Below, piece by piece: positions 7,299 to 15,054 of a stretch of DNA of 60,710 bases. This stretch comes from Gammaproteobacteria bacterium (GTDB lineage: Bacteria > Pseudomonadota > Gammaproteobacteria > Pseudomonadales > Pseudomonadaceae): contig JAMCWB010000061.1 in the NCBI GenBank assembly GCA_023475025.1, forward strand, positions 1-60,710. Reading direction: 5' to 3'. Made by a program: the position numbers and the translations under genes. The notes under the pieces are model-generated. The model saw only the letters and a list, made by a program, of their open reading frames with translations, was not told the origin of the DNA and searched no databases. Numbering within the stretch: position 1 is the stretch's first letter; each line of letters starts with the position of its first letter.

Positions 7299-8525
7299 TC
7301 AATACACCGACGTCCGCCGCGTTTTGATCGCTACCAGCAGCAGGCTCGCGGCGGCGATGGAGATAAGCATGGTGAAGCCGATCACGGTGTTGCCAAAGCC
7401 GATCAGGTCGCTGACGAAGCCGACACCAAGCACGACGGTAGCCATGGTCAGGTAGGCCATCAGGTAGAAGGCGGAGATGATGCCGCCGCGCTCTTCCGGC
7501 GGTGCGACCTGACTGATGGAAGCCAGGGCGACTACACCGGTTGCGCCGGCACCCATGGCGGTAGCCAGGGTGGCGAGGGTAAAGATCACCGGGGAGCTGG
7601 TGACTACCGCCAGCGCCAGGCACAGCAAGCCGGCCGTCAACAGCGGCGGCCCGACCAGGATCAGGCGATCCAGCGGTTGTTTCTGGCAGGCAAACTGGCT
7701 GATGCCGGCGGTCAACTGCCAGGCGGCGGCAAACAGGCCGGCCATGGCCCGATCACTGACGCCTACCAGATCCCGCGCCAACGATGGCCCCAATGAGGCA
7801 TAGAGGCTACCGGTAGACCAGGCCAGGCAGATGCCCGCCGCTGAAAACATAAAGGCGCCGAGCAAGGCGCGCGGCACTTTGACCGGCGTCGGCCGCCAGT
7901 CGCGAAACTGAAAGCCCTTTTGCCGCCGCCCGATGCCTTTTGGCCAGGGGGCGGTCAGCAGCAGGATAATGGTCAGTACACACAAGACAAGGGTGACGAG
8001 AAAAGGCCAGGAGTCGGCGCCGCTATCAAAGGCCAGCGCCAGCGAACTCAAGGTCGGGCCGGCGAAGGCGCCCATGGTAAAAAACAGCGCTGACAGGGTT
8101 GCGGCGCGGGTCCAGTTGTTGTCCGGGTCCAGTTCGATCACTGCTGCCGAGGCGGCGCCGGTGACAATGCCAGTACCAATCCCGGTGAGAATGCGCGCGG
8201 TGCCCAGCCAGTAGATATCCTTGGCCAGATAGAAGACCACTACCCCGGCGGTAATAAAGAGGATACCCGGCACCAGCAACTGGCGGCGGCCAATCTTGTC
8301 TGACAGCGTGCCCAGGGTCAGCAGCATACTGACCACACCAAACACATAGACGGCAAATACTGCGGTCAGCGCGGTGGCGGAAAAGCCCATCTGCTGTTGC
8401 CAGACGGCGTAAAGCGGGGTCGGCAGGTTGCTGGAGAAAATCGCGGTAAAGATCGCAAGCAAGGCGGCCAGCATGGCCAGAATGCGCGGTTCTTTGGCGG
8501 TGGCAGGCGTAGCAGTGCCCGACAT
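7299..8525 (-). CDS. MFS transporter, drug/efflux type
   Basis: A 408-residue major facilitator with about 12 hydrophobic helices. The loop 2-3 motif appears as LSDKIGRRQLLVPG and the helix 4 motif as ARILTGIGTGIVTGAASAAVIEL, features of the 12- and 14-helix proton-coupled efflux branches. A basic central loop (PKGIGRRQKGFQFRD) separates the two halves. Substrate cannot be told from the sequence. The ATG at 8525 has AGGA 8 nt upstream. The gene stands alone on the minus strand, separated by about 90 bp from the next gene in the same direction. Confidence 0.88.
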   Translation of the reverse strand: MSGTATPATAKEPRILAMLAALLAIFTAIFSSNLPTPLYAVWQQQMGFSATALTAVFAVYVFGVVSMLLTLGTLSDKIGRRQLLVPGILFITAGVVVFYLAKDIYWLGTARILTGIGTGIVTGAASAAVIELDPDNNWTRAATLSALFFTMGAFAGPTLSSLALAFDSGADSWPFLVTLVLCVLTIILLLTAPWPKGIGRRQKGFQFRDWRPTPVKVPRALLGAFMFSAAGICLAWSTGSLYASLGPSLARDLVGVSDRAMAGLFAAAWQLTAGISQFACQKQPLDRLILVGPPLLTAGLLCLALAVVTSSPVIFTLATLATAMGAGATGVVALASISQVAPPEERGGIISAFYLMAYLTMATVVLGVGFVSDLIGFGNTVIGFTMLISIAAASLLLVAIKTRRTSVY

Positions 8526-8613
8526 GGGGTGGGTTCCTGATCAACGAAGGTTGGCAATGCAGTCATTATCGCAGACTGCGGGGCATCTTGCCTGGACAGT
8601 GCCCCGCGTTGGA

Positions 8614-9669
8614 TCAATAGGCGGTCACTGGTTTGCTCAGTGGCCGCGCCAACTCCGCCAACGACAACGGGTACCCCTGATCCAGCGCCCGACGCTTCAA
8701 GGACGCCAGCTGGGAAAAGTCTGCCGGCGGATTGGGCCACTGCTCGGGCTCGCTGATCAGCTCGACCTCATCGCCTTCACCCCGCGCCAACGGGAAGCGA
8801 AATGGATGATAACCGGTCATCCCCAGACGCAGGTCTGTGACGACCCAGTTGCCATCGATCAGGTCATAACGCAGCTTGTCGCGGGCAAACCAGCGCAGTC
8901 GCTCATGCGCCGCGCTATCGGCCAGGGCCTCGCGCGCGGCACTGGCATTGCGCGGCAGGCGTTCAAGCTCGGGCGGGCTGCCATCGAGCCAGCTGACCAC
9001 GCCTTCGTAATAGTCATCACCGGCAAAGGCCACCACTCGCCAGAGTACGGTATTGAAGGGTGTGGGGGCGCTGAAGGTAATCTCGGCCTGGATGCCGTCG
9101 CGTTGCAGGGCAGCGTCAAGCTGCTGCTCTGCCATCTGCTTGCCAATCAGGGTGCTGCCCAGATACAGGGTACTCAACGCCAGTGCTGCGTATTGCCAGC
9201 GCATTCCCGTACGGCGCAGACCCCAGATAGCGCCGACGATGACCGCGAGCAACAAGGGCAGGGTGTACAGGGGGTCGATAATAAAGATGCTGGAAATGGC
9301 CGCCGGTGAGGGGGTAAGGGGCCAGAACAGCTGGGTGCCGTAGGTGGTGAAGGCGTCGAGCAGCACATGGGTAACCAGCACCAGCCAGATTGCCAGCCAT
9401 AATCGCATGCCGCTGTAACCGGGGTGCGGTCGCCAGCGCCGGATCATCCAGGCGAGCAGGACGCTGAAACCACTGAGCACGAACAGGGAGTGGCTGAAGC
9501 CGCGGTGGTAGGTCATGTTGGCGACGGCATCGCCATAGTCCAGTACCACATCCAGATCGGGCACTGTGCCGAGCATGGCGCCATACAGCAGTGCCTTGCG
9601 CCCCTGCCAACGACCCATCACCGCGCCGTACACGGACGCGCCCAATACCGCCTGGGTGACTGAATCCAC
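8614..9669 (-). CDS. membrane-bound metal-dependent hydrolase, YbcI/YdjM (DUF457) family
   Basis: A 351-residue inner-membrane protein. The N-terminal half matches the YdjM/YbcI family: MDSVTQAVLGASVYGAVMG, a PDLDVVLDYGD acidic motif and HRGFSHSLFVL, giving conserved Asp and His residues next to about five membrane helices, with HVLLDAFTTYGTQLFWP further on. A soluble domain follows from about residue 185. In E. coli the family is SOS-linked; the enzymatic substrate is unknown. The start is a GTG at 9669 preceded by GGGGA. Confidence 0.88.
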   Translation of the reverse strand: MDSVTQAVLGASVYGAVMGRWQGRKALLYGAMLGTVPDLDVVLDYGDAVANMTYHRGFSHSLFVLSGFSVLLAWMIRRWRPHPGYSGMRLWLAIWLVLVTHVLLDAFTTYGTQLFWPLTPSPAAISSIFIIDPLYTLPLLLAVIVGAIWGLRRTGMRWQYAALALSTLYLGSTLIGKQMAEQQLDAALQRDGIQAEITFSAPTPFNTVLWRVVAFAGDDYYEGVVSWLDGSPPELERLPRNASAAREALADSAAHERLRWFARDKLRYDLIDGNWVVTDLRLGMTGYHPFRFPLARGEGDEVELISEPEQWPNPPADFSQLASLKRRALDQGYPLSLAELARPLSKPVTAY

Positions 9670-9751
9670 TCGACTTATCCCCTGTTGAAATACGCAGGAA
9701 GTGTAACGGAGCCTGTTTCAGCCACCCAGCGGCAAATAGCCTCGAAACGTG

Positions 9752-10441
9752 TCAAAGACTGTGTTGCTGATCCTCAGCGATAGCCCAGTCCAGGGTATCC
9801 AGCAAGGCCTTGCGGGTTTTCAGTTTGGTCGCCTTGTGCGCCTGCATGTTCAGCTTGGTCAGCTGCTCGGCCATGGCCATGGCTTCGGCTTCCAGCGCTT
9901 CCGGGGCTACTACGCGATCGAGGAAGCCAGCCTCTACTGCCTGCGCCGGTGAGAACATTTCAGCATTGATCACAGAACGGTTGAAATGGCTGTTGGTCAG
10001 CCGCGCGCGCGCCAGTTCGATACCCACGTGGTGCATGGTCATACCGATGGCAACTTCATTCAGACCCAGCTTGAACGGGCCTTCCACGCCGATGCGGTAG
10101 TCCGCCGAAAGCAGGATAAAGGCACCCTTGGCCACCGCATGGCCGGTGCAGGCGACAATGACCGGATAAGGGTGCGACAGCATGCGGCGCGCCAGGGTCG
10201 AACCGGCAGCTACCAGCTTGATGGCTGCTTCCGGGCTGGAGGTCATCACTTTCAGGTCATAGCCACCGGACAACATGCCCGGCTGCCCGGTGATCACGAC
10301 TACCGCACGATCCTGCTCGGCCTTGTCCAGCGCCGCATTGAAGGCTTCGATGACGGCCGGTGAGATGGCATTGACCTTACCGTTGTTCAGCGTCAGGCGG
10401 GCAATACCCGCAGAAAATTCGTAAGAAACCAGATCGCTCAT
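9752..10441 (-). CDS. crotonase-family protein (enoyl-CoA hydratase/isomerase-like)
   Basis: A 229-residue, short member of the crotonase superfamily, which binds acyl-CoA thioesters through an oxyanion hole. The CoA-binding GGYDLK segment and the GLNEVAIGMTM helix are visible. Classical hydratases use two glutamates, one in a GGG(C/A)E helix and one in GLPE. Here the first position is replaced (KGAFILLSADYR) and the second is kept (NEV), a pattern closer to enoyl-CoA isomerases than hydratases. The exact substrate is unknown. The ATG at 10441 has GAGGA upstream. It is a single gene between a membrane hydrolase and tRNA-Ser. Confidence 0.85.
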   Translation of the reverse strand: MSDLVSYEFSAGIARLTLNNGKVNAISPAVIEAFNAALDKAEQDRAVVVITGQPGMLSGGYDLKVMTSSPEAAIKLVAAGSTLARRMLSHPYPVIVACTGHAVAKGAFILLSADYRIGVEGPFKLGLNEVAIGMTMHHVGIELARARLTNSHFNRSVINAEMFSPAQAVEAGFLDRVVAPEALEAEAMAMAEQLTKLNMQAHKATKLKTRKALLDTLDWAIAEDQQHSL

Positions 10442-10545
10442 GGCGCGTCCTCATGAAAATAGTCTGACCGGCCGGATGCCGGATTGCCTTGCAGTTTACC
10501 AACTTGGCAGTGACCCGCGAGTCTTTCCTTGCGGCCAAAAAGCGT

Positions 10546-10574
10546 TTGCCAACAAACACCTGTTCCGGTACATT
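10546..10574 (+). promoter_or_regulatory. sigma70 promoter of tRNA-Ser
   Basis: TTGCCA at 10546-10551 and TACATT at 10569-10574 are separated by exactly 17 bases. The -10 ends 41 bp before the mature tRNA, leaving room for a short leader. A GC-rich stretch follows the -10, as in stringently controlled promoters. Confidence 0.7.
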
Positions 10575-10615
10575 AGCGCGCCTTGATGGCCCAGCCAGCT
10601 GGGCGTCAGGATTAC

Positions 10616-10706
10616 GGAGAGGTGGCCGAGTGGCTGAAGGCGCACGCCTGGAAAGTGTGTATACGTTAATAGCGTATCGAGGGTTCGAATCCCTCTCTCT
10701 CCGCCA
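10616..10706 (+). tRNA. tRNA-Ser (anticodon GGA)
   Basis: A complete class II tRNA with an encoded CCA end. Acceptor stem GGAGAGG/TCTCTCC (one G-T pair), the D-arm GGCCGAGTGGCTGAAGGC, the anticodon stem CACGC/GTGTG around loop CTGGAAA (anticodon GGA at 10650-10652), a long variable arm typical of Ser, and the T-arm GGGTTCGAATCCC. It reads UCC/UCU codons. Such tRNA 3' ends are common integration sites, and the downstream sequence looks accessory. Confidence 0.97.
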
Positions 10707-10756
10707 GATATCGTTATAAATCAATAGCTTACCAATGAAATTGATTTATACCCCAC

Positions 10757-10796
10757 AAAATACCCCACATTGAGCTGACCTCATGTGGGGTATTTT
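10757..10796. terminator. strong bidirectional hairpin after tRNA-Ser
   Basis: AAAATACCCCACAT (10757-10770) and ATGTGGGGTATTTT (10783-10796) are perfect reverse complements over 14 bases with a 12-nt loop, ending in TATTTT. An extra TACCCCACA copy lies just before it at 10749-10757. It fits the tRNA terminator. Similar TGGGGTATTTT sequences often flank integrated elements next to tRNA genes, but no integrase is present here. Confidence 0.7.
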
Positions 10797-10815
10797 CGTT
10801 TCCGCAGCAAAAAAC

Positions 10816-10889
10816 AAAATCGGGGTCAGGTCTTGCCTTTTGCCTTTTTGGCGCCGATGGGGCAAAAGGCAAGACCTGACCCTGGTTTT
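10816..10889. repeat. dispersed long inverted repeat, copy 2
   Basis: Left arm AAAATCGGGGTCAGGTCTTG... (10816-10844) and right arm (10861-10889) are reverse complements over about 29 bases with a small mismatch near the outer end. The loop TTTTTGGCGCCGATGG contains its own palindrome GGCGCC. It lies between the tRNA-Ser terminator and the 3' end of the Fic gene. Confidence 0.9.
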
Positions 10890-10903
10890 GAAGCCCTACC
10901 CCA

Positions 10904-12019
10904 CTATTTATCATCCCACTGCACAACGTATCGCGTACTTCTCCCACCGCCGGGCAACCTACGCAGGCAACCCTTCTCCAGCAAATCAGCCAAATCCCGG
11001 GTTGCGGTCGGCTTGCTCACCTTGGTCAAAGACTGATACTTGCGGGCATTGATCCCCTCTTTAAACTCATCGCCAGCAGTGTCAAGCAAACGGTTCAATA
11101 CTTTGACCTGGCGTTGATTCAGTATTGTCGTCGCATGCCGCTGCCAGTAACGGGTTTTCATCAACACACGATCTACACGCAAAAGAGCCTGCTCAAGCGC
11201 TGCTTGCAAGGTGTCCAGAAACCAATGCAGCCAAGCTGTGACGTCAAGATCGCCACGCTGCGCCTGCTCCAGGTGGTCGTAATAGGTGTTGCGGCGCAGC
11301 ATGATGGCAGCGCTGAGAGAATAAAAGCGCACAGAATGACGCTCAGCCTGAGCCAGCGCGCGATCAGTCATTGCGCGGGTGACACGACCGTTTCCATCAT
11401 CAAACGGGTGCAGTGTGATTAACCATAGATGCGCAATACCTGCCCGTAGCAGAGGGTCGAGGCCTTCGGGAGGTTTGTTGAACCAGTCAAGAAAGGTAGC
11501 TAACTCATCCTCTAGCCCCACCCGGGGTGGGGCTTCAAAATGCACCCTTGGCCGATCCAGCCGGCCTGACACCACCTGCATGGTTTGCTCGCCACGTAAA
11601 ACCCCTATGCCAATGTTGAGTAGCGGGCTGGCAGCTGGAAACAGCATGGATTGCCATCTGCACAACTCTTCAATGCTTAATGGATTTTCCGCTTGCTGGA
11701 TGGCTTCAAGCAGCAGAGCCACCAGCGACTCGGATTCTGGAGTAACCCTGTTGGTTACCCCGGCCTGCTCAAGCCCCAGCTGTCGTGCAACCGAGGACCT
11801 CACCGAGCCAACATCGAGATGCTCGCCCTCGATCTCGCTGGTACGTATGGCATTCTGGATCAAGGCATCCATTTCCACATCCAAATCAGCCTGTTTCGAC
11901 ACGGAATCAGTGCGGCCCAGCAAACGACCCTGTAGCATCCGCACAGCATCCAACCTGGAACGCAGCATGGCTTGATCCCAATAAAAAGCAGGCCAGTCAG
12001 GGTGCTGCCAGATAAACAT
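10904..12019 (-). CDS. Fic-domain protein, class II (N-terminal inhibitory helix)
   Basis: A 371-residue Fic protein of the DUF4172-Fic-winged-helix type. The N-terminus (MFIWQHPDWPAFYWD) is the family start. The motif TSEIEG at about 60-65 is the (S/T)xxxE(G/N) inhibitory motif in front of the Fic core, which makes it class II. The active motif HPFDDGNGRVTR (His at about 204) is intact, so AMP transfer to a hydroxyl side chain is likely. The last 70 residues form a winged helix (VSKPTATRDLADLLEKG). Target unknown. The start at 12019 is preferred over the ATG at 12037 because of GAGG upstream and the family N-terminus. No partner gene; repeats flank it on both sides. Confidence 0.92.
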   Translation of the reverse strand: MFIWQHPDWPAFYWDQAMLRSRLDAVRMLQGRLLGRTDSVSKQADLDVEMDALIQNAIRTSEIEGEHLDVGSVRSSVARQLGLEQAGVTNRVTPESESLVALLLEAIQQAENPLSIEELCRWQSMLFPAASPLLNIGIGVLRGEQTMQVVSGRLDRPRVHFEAPPRVGLEDELATFLDWFNKPPEGLDPLLRAGIAHLWLITLHPFDDGNGRVTRAMTDRALAQAERHSVRFYSLSAAIMLRRNTYYDHLEQAQRGDLDVTAWLHWFLDTLQAALEQALLRVDRVLMKTRYWQRHATTILNQRQVKVLNRLLDTAGDEFKEGINARKYQSLTKVSKPTATRDLADLLEKGCLRRLPGGGRSTRYVVQWDDK

Positions 12020-12098
12020 GAGCCGATTACCTCGCATTATTGGATCAACATATGAGCCGATTATGGGTTATATTCAGCTCACAGACCAGCAATCAAAC

Positions 12099-12172
12099 AA
12101 AAATCGGGGTCAGGTCTTGCCTTTTGCCTTTTTGGCGCCGATGGGGCAAAAGGCAAGACCTGACCCCGATTT
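12099..12172. repeat. dispersed long inverted repeat, copy 3
   Basis: A full copy: left arm 12099-12128 and right arm 12145-12172, perfect reverse complements over 28 bases, with the same loop as copy 2. It fills the gap between the divergent fic and eamA genes, ending only 19 bp before the eamA start codon, so it lies in the eamA leader and could influence its expression. Confidence 0.92.
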
Positions 12173-12191
12173 GAAATTCCATGGAGTTGAA

Positions 12192-13067
12192 ATGGCCTAT
12201 CTGCTTTTCGTCACGGTGCTCTGGGCCGTGTCTTTCAACCTGATAGGTGCGCACCTGGCTGGGCAGGTAGACCCCTATTTTTCAGTGCTGACCCGGGTTG
12301 TACTGGCGGGGCTGGTCTTTTTGCCGCTGACGCGCTGGCGTGGGGTCGATCCGCGATTTATCGGCGGCGTAACCCTGGTCGGCGCCTTGCAGTTCGGCGT
12401 CACCTATATATGCCTGTACCTCAGCTTCAATCTGCTCAGCGTGGCAGAGATTCTGCTGTTTACTGTGCTGACGCCGCTGCACGTGACCCTGATTGACGAC
12501 GCCCTTAAGCGTCGCTTCAACCCTCTTGCTTTGCTGGCCGCCGCCGTTGCTGTGCTGGGTGCCGGCATCATCCGCTTTGACGGGATTTCTGCTGACTTTC
12601 TCGGCGGCTTTATGCTCATGCAACTGGCCAACTTCACCTTTGCCAGTGGCCAAATCGGTTACAAACATCTGGCCCAGCGCTTCCCCTCGGAGGTGCCGCT
12701 GTATCGGCGTTTTGGTTACTTCTTTCTTGGCGCCCTGCTGGTGGTGTTGCCGGCCTGGATACTGTTTGGCGACGCCGAGCAGCTGCCCGTCAACAATATG
12801 CAGTGGGGCGTGCTGTTATGGATGGGTTTGCTCGCCACCGCTGTCGGTCAGTTCTGCTGGAACAAGGGTGCCACTCTGGTCAACGCAGGGACTTTGGCGG
12901 TGATGAACAACCTTGCCGTGCCCGTTGGCCTGCTACTCAACCTTCTGGTCTGGGGCACAGAGACGGCGCTGCTGCCGCTATTTATTGGTGGCAGCCTGAT
13001 CGTGTTTGCGCTGTGGATCAGTACGCTCGGCAAGCGCCAAAAATCGGGGGCAAAAGGCAAGACCTGA
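12192..13067 (+). CDS. EamA/DMT-family permease whose end lies in a repeat
   Basis: A 291-residue inner-membrane protein with about ten hydrophobic helices in two homologous halves, the layout of EamA drug/metabolite transporters (carboxylate, amino acid or amine export group). The second half carries GVLLWMGLLATAVGQFCWNKG and a PVGLLLNLLVWG helix, typical of the family. The start at 12192 (MAYLLFVTVLW) has GGAG 6 nt upstream. The last residues KSGAKGKT and the stop codon are encoded by a copy of the dispersed repeat (13038-13078), so the original C-terminus has been replaced or extended. Substrate not predictable. Confidence 0.87.
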   Translation: MAYLLFVTVLWAVSFNLIGAHLAGQVDPYFSVLTRVVLAGLVFLPLTRWRGVDPRFIGGVTLVGALQFGVTYICLYLSFNLLSVAEILLFTVLTPLHVTLIDDALKRRFNPLALLAAAVAVLGAGIIRFDGISADFLGGFMLMQLANFTFASGQIGYKHLAQRFPSEVPLYRRFGYFFLGALLVVLPAWILFGDAEQLPVNNMQWGVLLWMGLLATAVGQFCWNKGATLVNAGTLAVMNNLAVPVGLLLNLLVWGTETALLPLFIGGSLIVFALWISTLGKRQKSGAKGKT

Positions 13068-13078
13068 CCCCGAATTTT
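13038..13078. repeat. dispersed inverted repeat, copy 4 (collapsed)
   Basis: AAAATCGGGG joins directly to GCAAAAGGCAAGACCTGACC and the outer end CCCGAATTTT. The right arm is complete, but most of the left arm and the loop are missing, as if lost by slippage across the hairpin. The repeat contains the eamA stop codon (TGA in GACCTGACC) and its far end touches the stop of the convergent cyclase gene. Confidence 0.85.
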
Positions 13079-14039
13079 ACCGGGTGCAGACCTGGTTTCT
13101 GCCTTGGCTTTTTGCCAGGTAAAGTGCCTCGTCGGCCCGGTTATAGAGGTCTCGCCGGGTGTCATCGGGGATGACTGCGGTGACACCAAAGCTGATGGTC
13201 AGGTTGCCGTATCCGGTAACCAGCGCTTCGACTTCAAGGCGTTTTCTTTCTGCTACCAGCACAGCAGCGTCTGCCGAGGTGTCAGGCAGTATGAAGGCAA
13301 ACTCTTCCCCACCCATTCTGACCACGGTATCAACATCGCGCATTCCGGCGCTGAGGCAGCGGCTGACAGCCTGAAGTACTCTGTCGCCAGCATCGTGACC
13401 ATGACGATCATTGACCTGCTTGAACCAGTCAATATCCGCCAGCATCACGGAAAAAGGCATGTTCGAGCGGTTATACAGAGCGAGATGCATGGTGATTTCC
13501 CGATCAAAAACGCGCCTGTTGTCCAGGCCGGTCAGGGGATCCTTGGTTGCTAGCTGTTCAAGCTGCTCATTGAGCACCGACAGTTCTTGCTGACGCACTT
13601 CAAGTCTAGCCATCAAGACTTGCACTTCTCTGAGCGCTTGGTCCTTTTCAGCGGCTGCCTTATCCGCCGCCCTGCGAGCTTGCTGCAGTTGCTCTTCAAT
13701 CGTGTTGCGTCGCAGCATCGGCAGCGCCAGTAACTGATAACCGCTTTCGTTGCCAGCACGCTGCGTGGCACTCAAGACCACCGGGTAATTTTCACCGTCA
13801 GCGCTGACCAGGGTCAGCACCACCTCGTCAACACGCCCATGCAGCCGCAGTGAAGGCAGCACATGGCCCAGGTAATACATCCGCGAGGCAGGCGTCATCC
13901 AGATTGCCGGTGAGCGGCCGAGCAGGTCGCTCTGGTCCCGCTTGAGCCAGTTACAGAGTGTCAGGTTGACGGCGGTGACGCGATTTTCTGCGTCCATCAG
14001 CACCAGCCCGCCGGGTATGGAGTCCATATCAAGCTTCAA
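13077..14039 (-). CDS. PAS-GGDEF diguanylate cyclase coupled to an RsbQ-like hydrolase
   Basis: A 320-residue soluble protein that probably makes c-di-GMP from two GTP. Residues 1-110 form a PAS sensor (starting DSIPGGLVLMDAENRVTAVN). Residues 112-165 form a charged coiled coil, and 166-320 the GGDEF domain with KDPLTGLDNRR, the catalytic GGEEF at 243-247 and the product-inhibition site RDVD at 234-237, five residues upstream. All hallmarks of an active, feedback-controlled cyclase are present. Its start lies inside the end of the upstream hydrolase gene (11-nt overlap), so the two are co-translated. By analogy with RsbP, its PAS may bind a small molecule made or handed over by the hydrolase. 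Confidence 0.92.
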   Translation of the reverse strand: MKLDMDSIPGGLVLMDAENRVTAVNLTLCNWLKRDQSDLLGRSPAIWMTPASRMYYLGHVLPSLRLHGRVDEVVLTLVSADGENYPVVLSATQRAGNESGYQLLALPMLRRNTIEEQLQQARRAADKAAAEKDQALREVQVLMARLEVRQQELSVLNEQLEQLATKDPLTGLDNRRVFDREITMHLALYNRSNMPFSVMLADIDWFKQVNDRHGHDAGDRVLQAVSRCLSAGMRDVDTVVRMGGEEFAFILPDTSADAAVLVAERKRLEVEALVTGYGNLTISFGVTAVIPDDTRRDLYNRADEALYLAKSQGRNQVCTR

Positions 14040-14862
14040 GGACGATGCCCTCGCGAATGGCGTCTGCTACCTCTTGTGGATGGGTCATGTGCGGGTAATG
14101 GCCAGTGGCATTGAGCTTTCGGGTCTGGCAGTCGGGTAGTGCAGACGCCAGGTAGTCAATCACGCCCGCAGGCACGATCACGTCCTCCTCGCTGTACAAA
14201 ATCAGAGTAGGCACTGTAACGCCCTGCAGGCGTGCACGGATATCGCTCATGAACGTCGATCGGGCAAAGCGTCTGGATACTTCCGGATCGGCATCCAGAA
14301 AACTCTGGCGCAGCGCATCGGTGACCGCTTGCGGCGCATCATTGCCGATAGCTACAGGCGCGAGATATCCGGCCCACTCGAAGTAGTTTCGCTCCATCAG
14401 GTCAATCAGATCCTGAACATCCTGCTCCTCAAATCCGCCTTCATAGTCAGGCGGATCATTGATATAGCGCGGCGAGGGTCCAATAGCTATCACCTGCTGA
14501 AACAGCTCTGGCCTGCCGATGGAAGCCAGCCAGCCGATGGCACCACTGACGGAATGCCCGACCAGGATGGGGCGATCCAGCTCGAGCTCTGTCACCAGGG
14601 CTGCCAGGTCATCCGCATAGGCATCCAGGTTTGTGTAACGCTCCGGATCGTAGGCGCGCATGTCGGAACGCCCGCAGCCCATATGATCAAAAAGCACCAC
14701 CGGGAAGTCCCGGGCCAATAGCTGGGCAACGGGCGACCATATTTGCTGATCACAGCCAAAGCCATGCGAAAGGACCAATGTTGGCTGCTCGCTCTGCGCC
14801 GATGCGGGCCCAAGGCGCGTGACGTGGTGCCTGTTTGCCAGGAAGTTATCAGATGTGGGCAT
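14029..14862 (-). CDS. RsbQ-type alpha/beta hydrolase
   Basis: A 277-residue alpha/beta hydrolase close in length and motif spacing to Bacillus RsbQ, a relative of plant KAI2/D14 receptors. The nucleophile elbow GHSVSG (Ser104), an acidic residue in SEEDVIVP (Asp227) and GHYPHMT (His255) form the triad. LSHGFGCDQQIW gives the oxyanion loop. In B. subtilis, RsbQ acts with the PAS-containing phosphatase RsbP in energy-stress signalling. Here the next gene, overlapping by 11 nt, is a PAS-GGDEF protein, so a parallel sensing module with c-di-GMP output is likely. The substrate or ligand is unknown. Confidence 0.88.
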   Translation of the reverse strand: MPTSDNFLANRHHVTRLGPASAQSEQPTLVLSHGFGCDQQIWSPVAQLLARDFPVVLFDHMGCGRSDMRAYDPERYTNLDAYADDLAALVTELELDRPILVGHSVSGAIGWLASIGRPELFQQVIAIGPSPRYINDPPDYEGGFEEQDVQDLIDLMERNYFEWAGYLAPVAIGNDAPQAVTDALRQSFLDADPEVSRRFARSTFMSDIRARLQGVTVPTLILYSEEDVIVPAGVIDYLASALPDCQTRKLNATGHYPHMTHPQEVADAIREGIVLEA

Positions 14863-14889
14863 AGCTAAAACTCGCTTGGAAGCCGGGTC

Positions 14890-14963
14890 AAATCGGGGTC
14901 AGGTCTTGCCTTTTGCCTTTTTGGCACCGACGAGGCAAAAGGCAAGACCTGACCCCGATTTTT
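14890..14963. repeat. dispersed long inverted repeat, copy 5
   Basis: Left arm 14890-14917 and right arm 14934-14963 are perfect reverse complements over 28 bases. The loop TTTTTGGCACCGACGA differs from copies 2 and 3 by a few bases. It sits in the gap between the divergent hydrolase and the BCCT pseudogene, 27 bp from the hydrolase start codon. Confidence 0.92.
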
Positions 14964-15054
14964 GTCTAAACATGATGTATTAAAGCTCATGCATGCATCA
15001 TTGTGCCATTGCCTGTAACCTTGATACCTCTTTATATGCAAAGAGAACACGCTC

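Noticed and set aside
12018..12191. Upstream extension of the EamA gene
   Set aside because: The extra codons translate the inverted repeat; the ATG at 12192 has a GGAG site and begins the first membrane helix.
10816..14963. CRISPR array
   Set aside because: The repeats are kilobases apart, are inverted rather than direct, and there are no spacers or cas genes.
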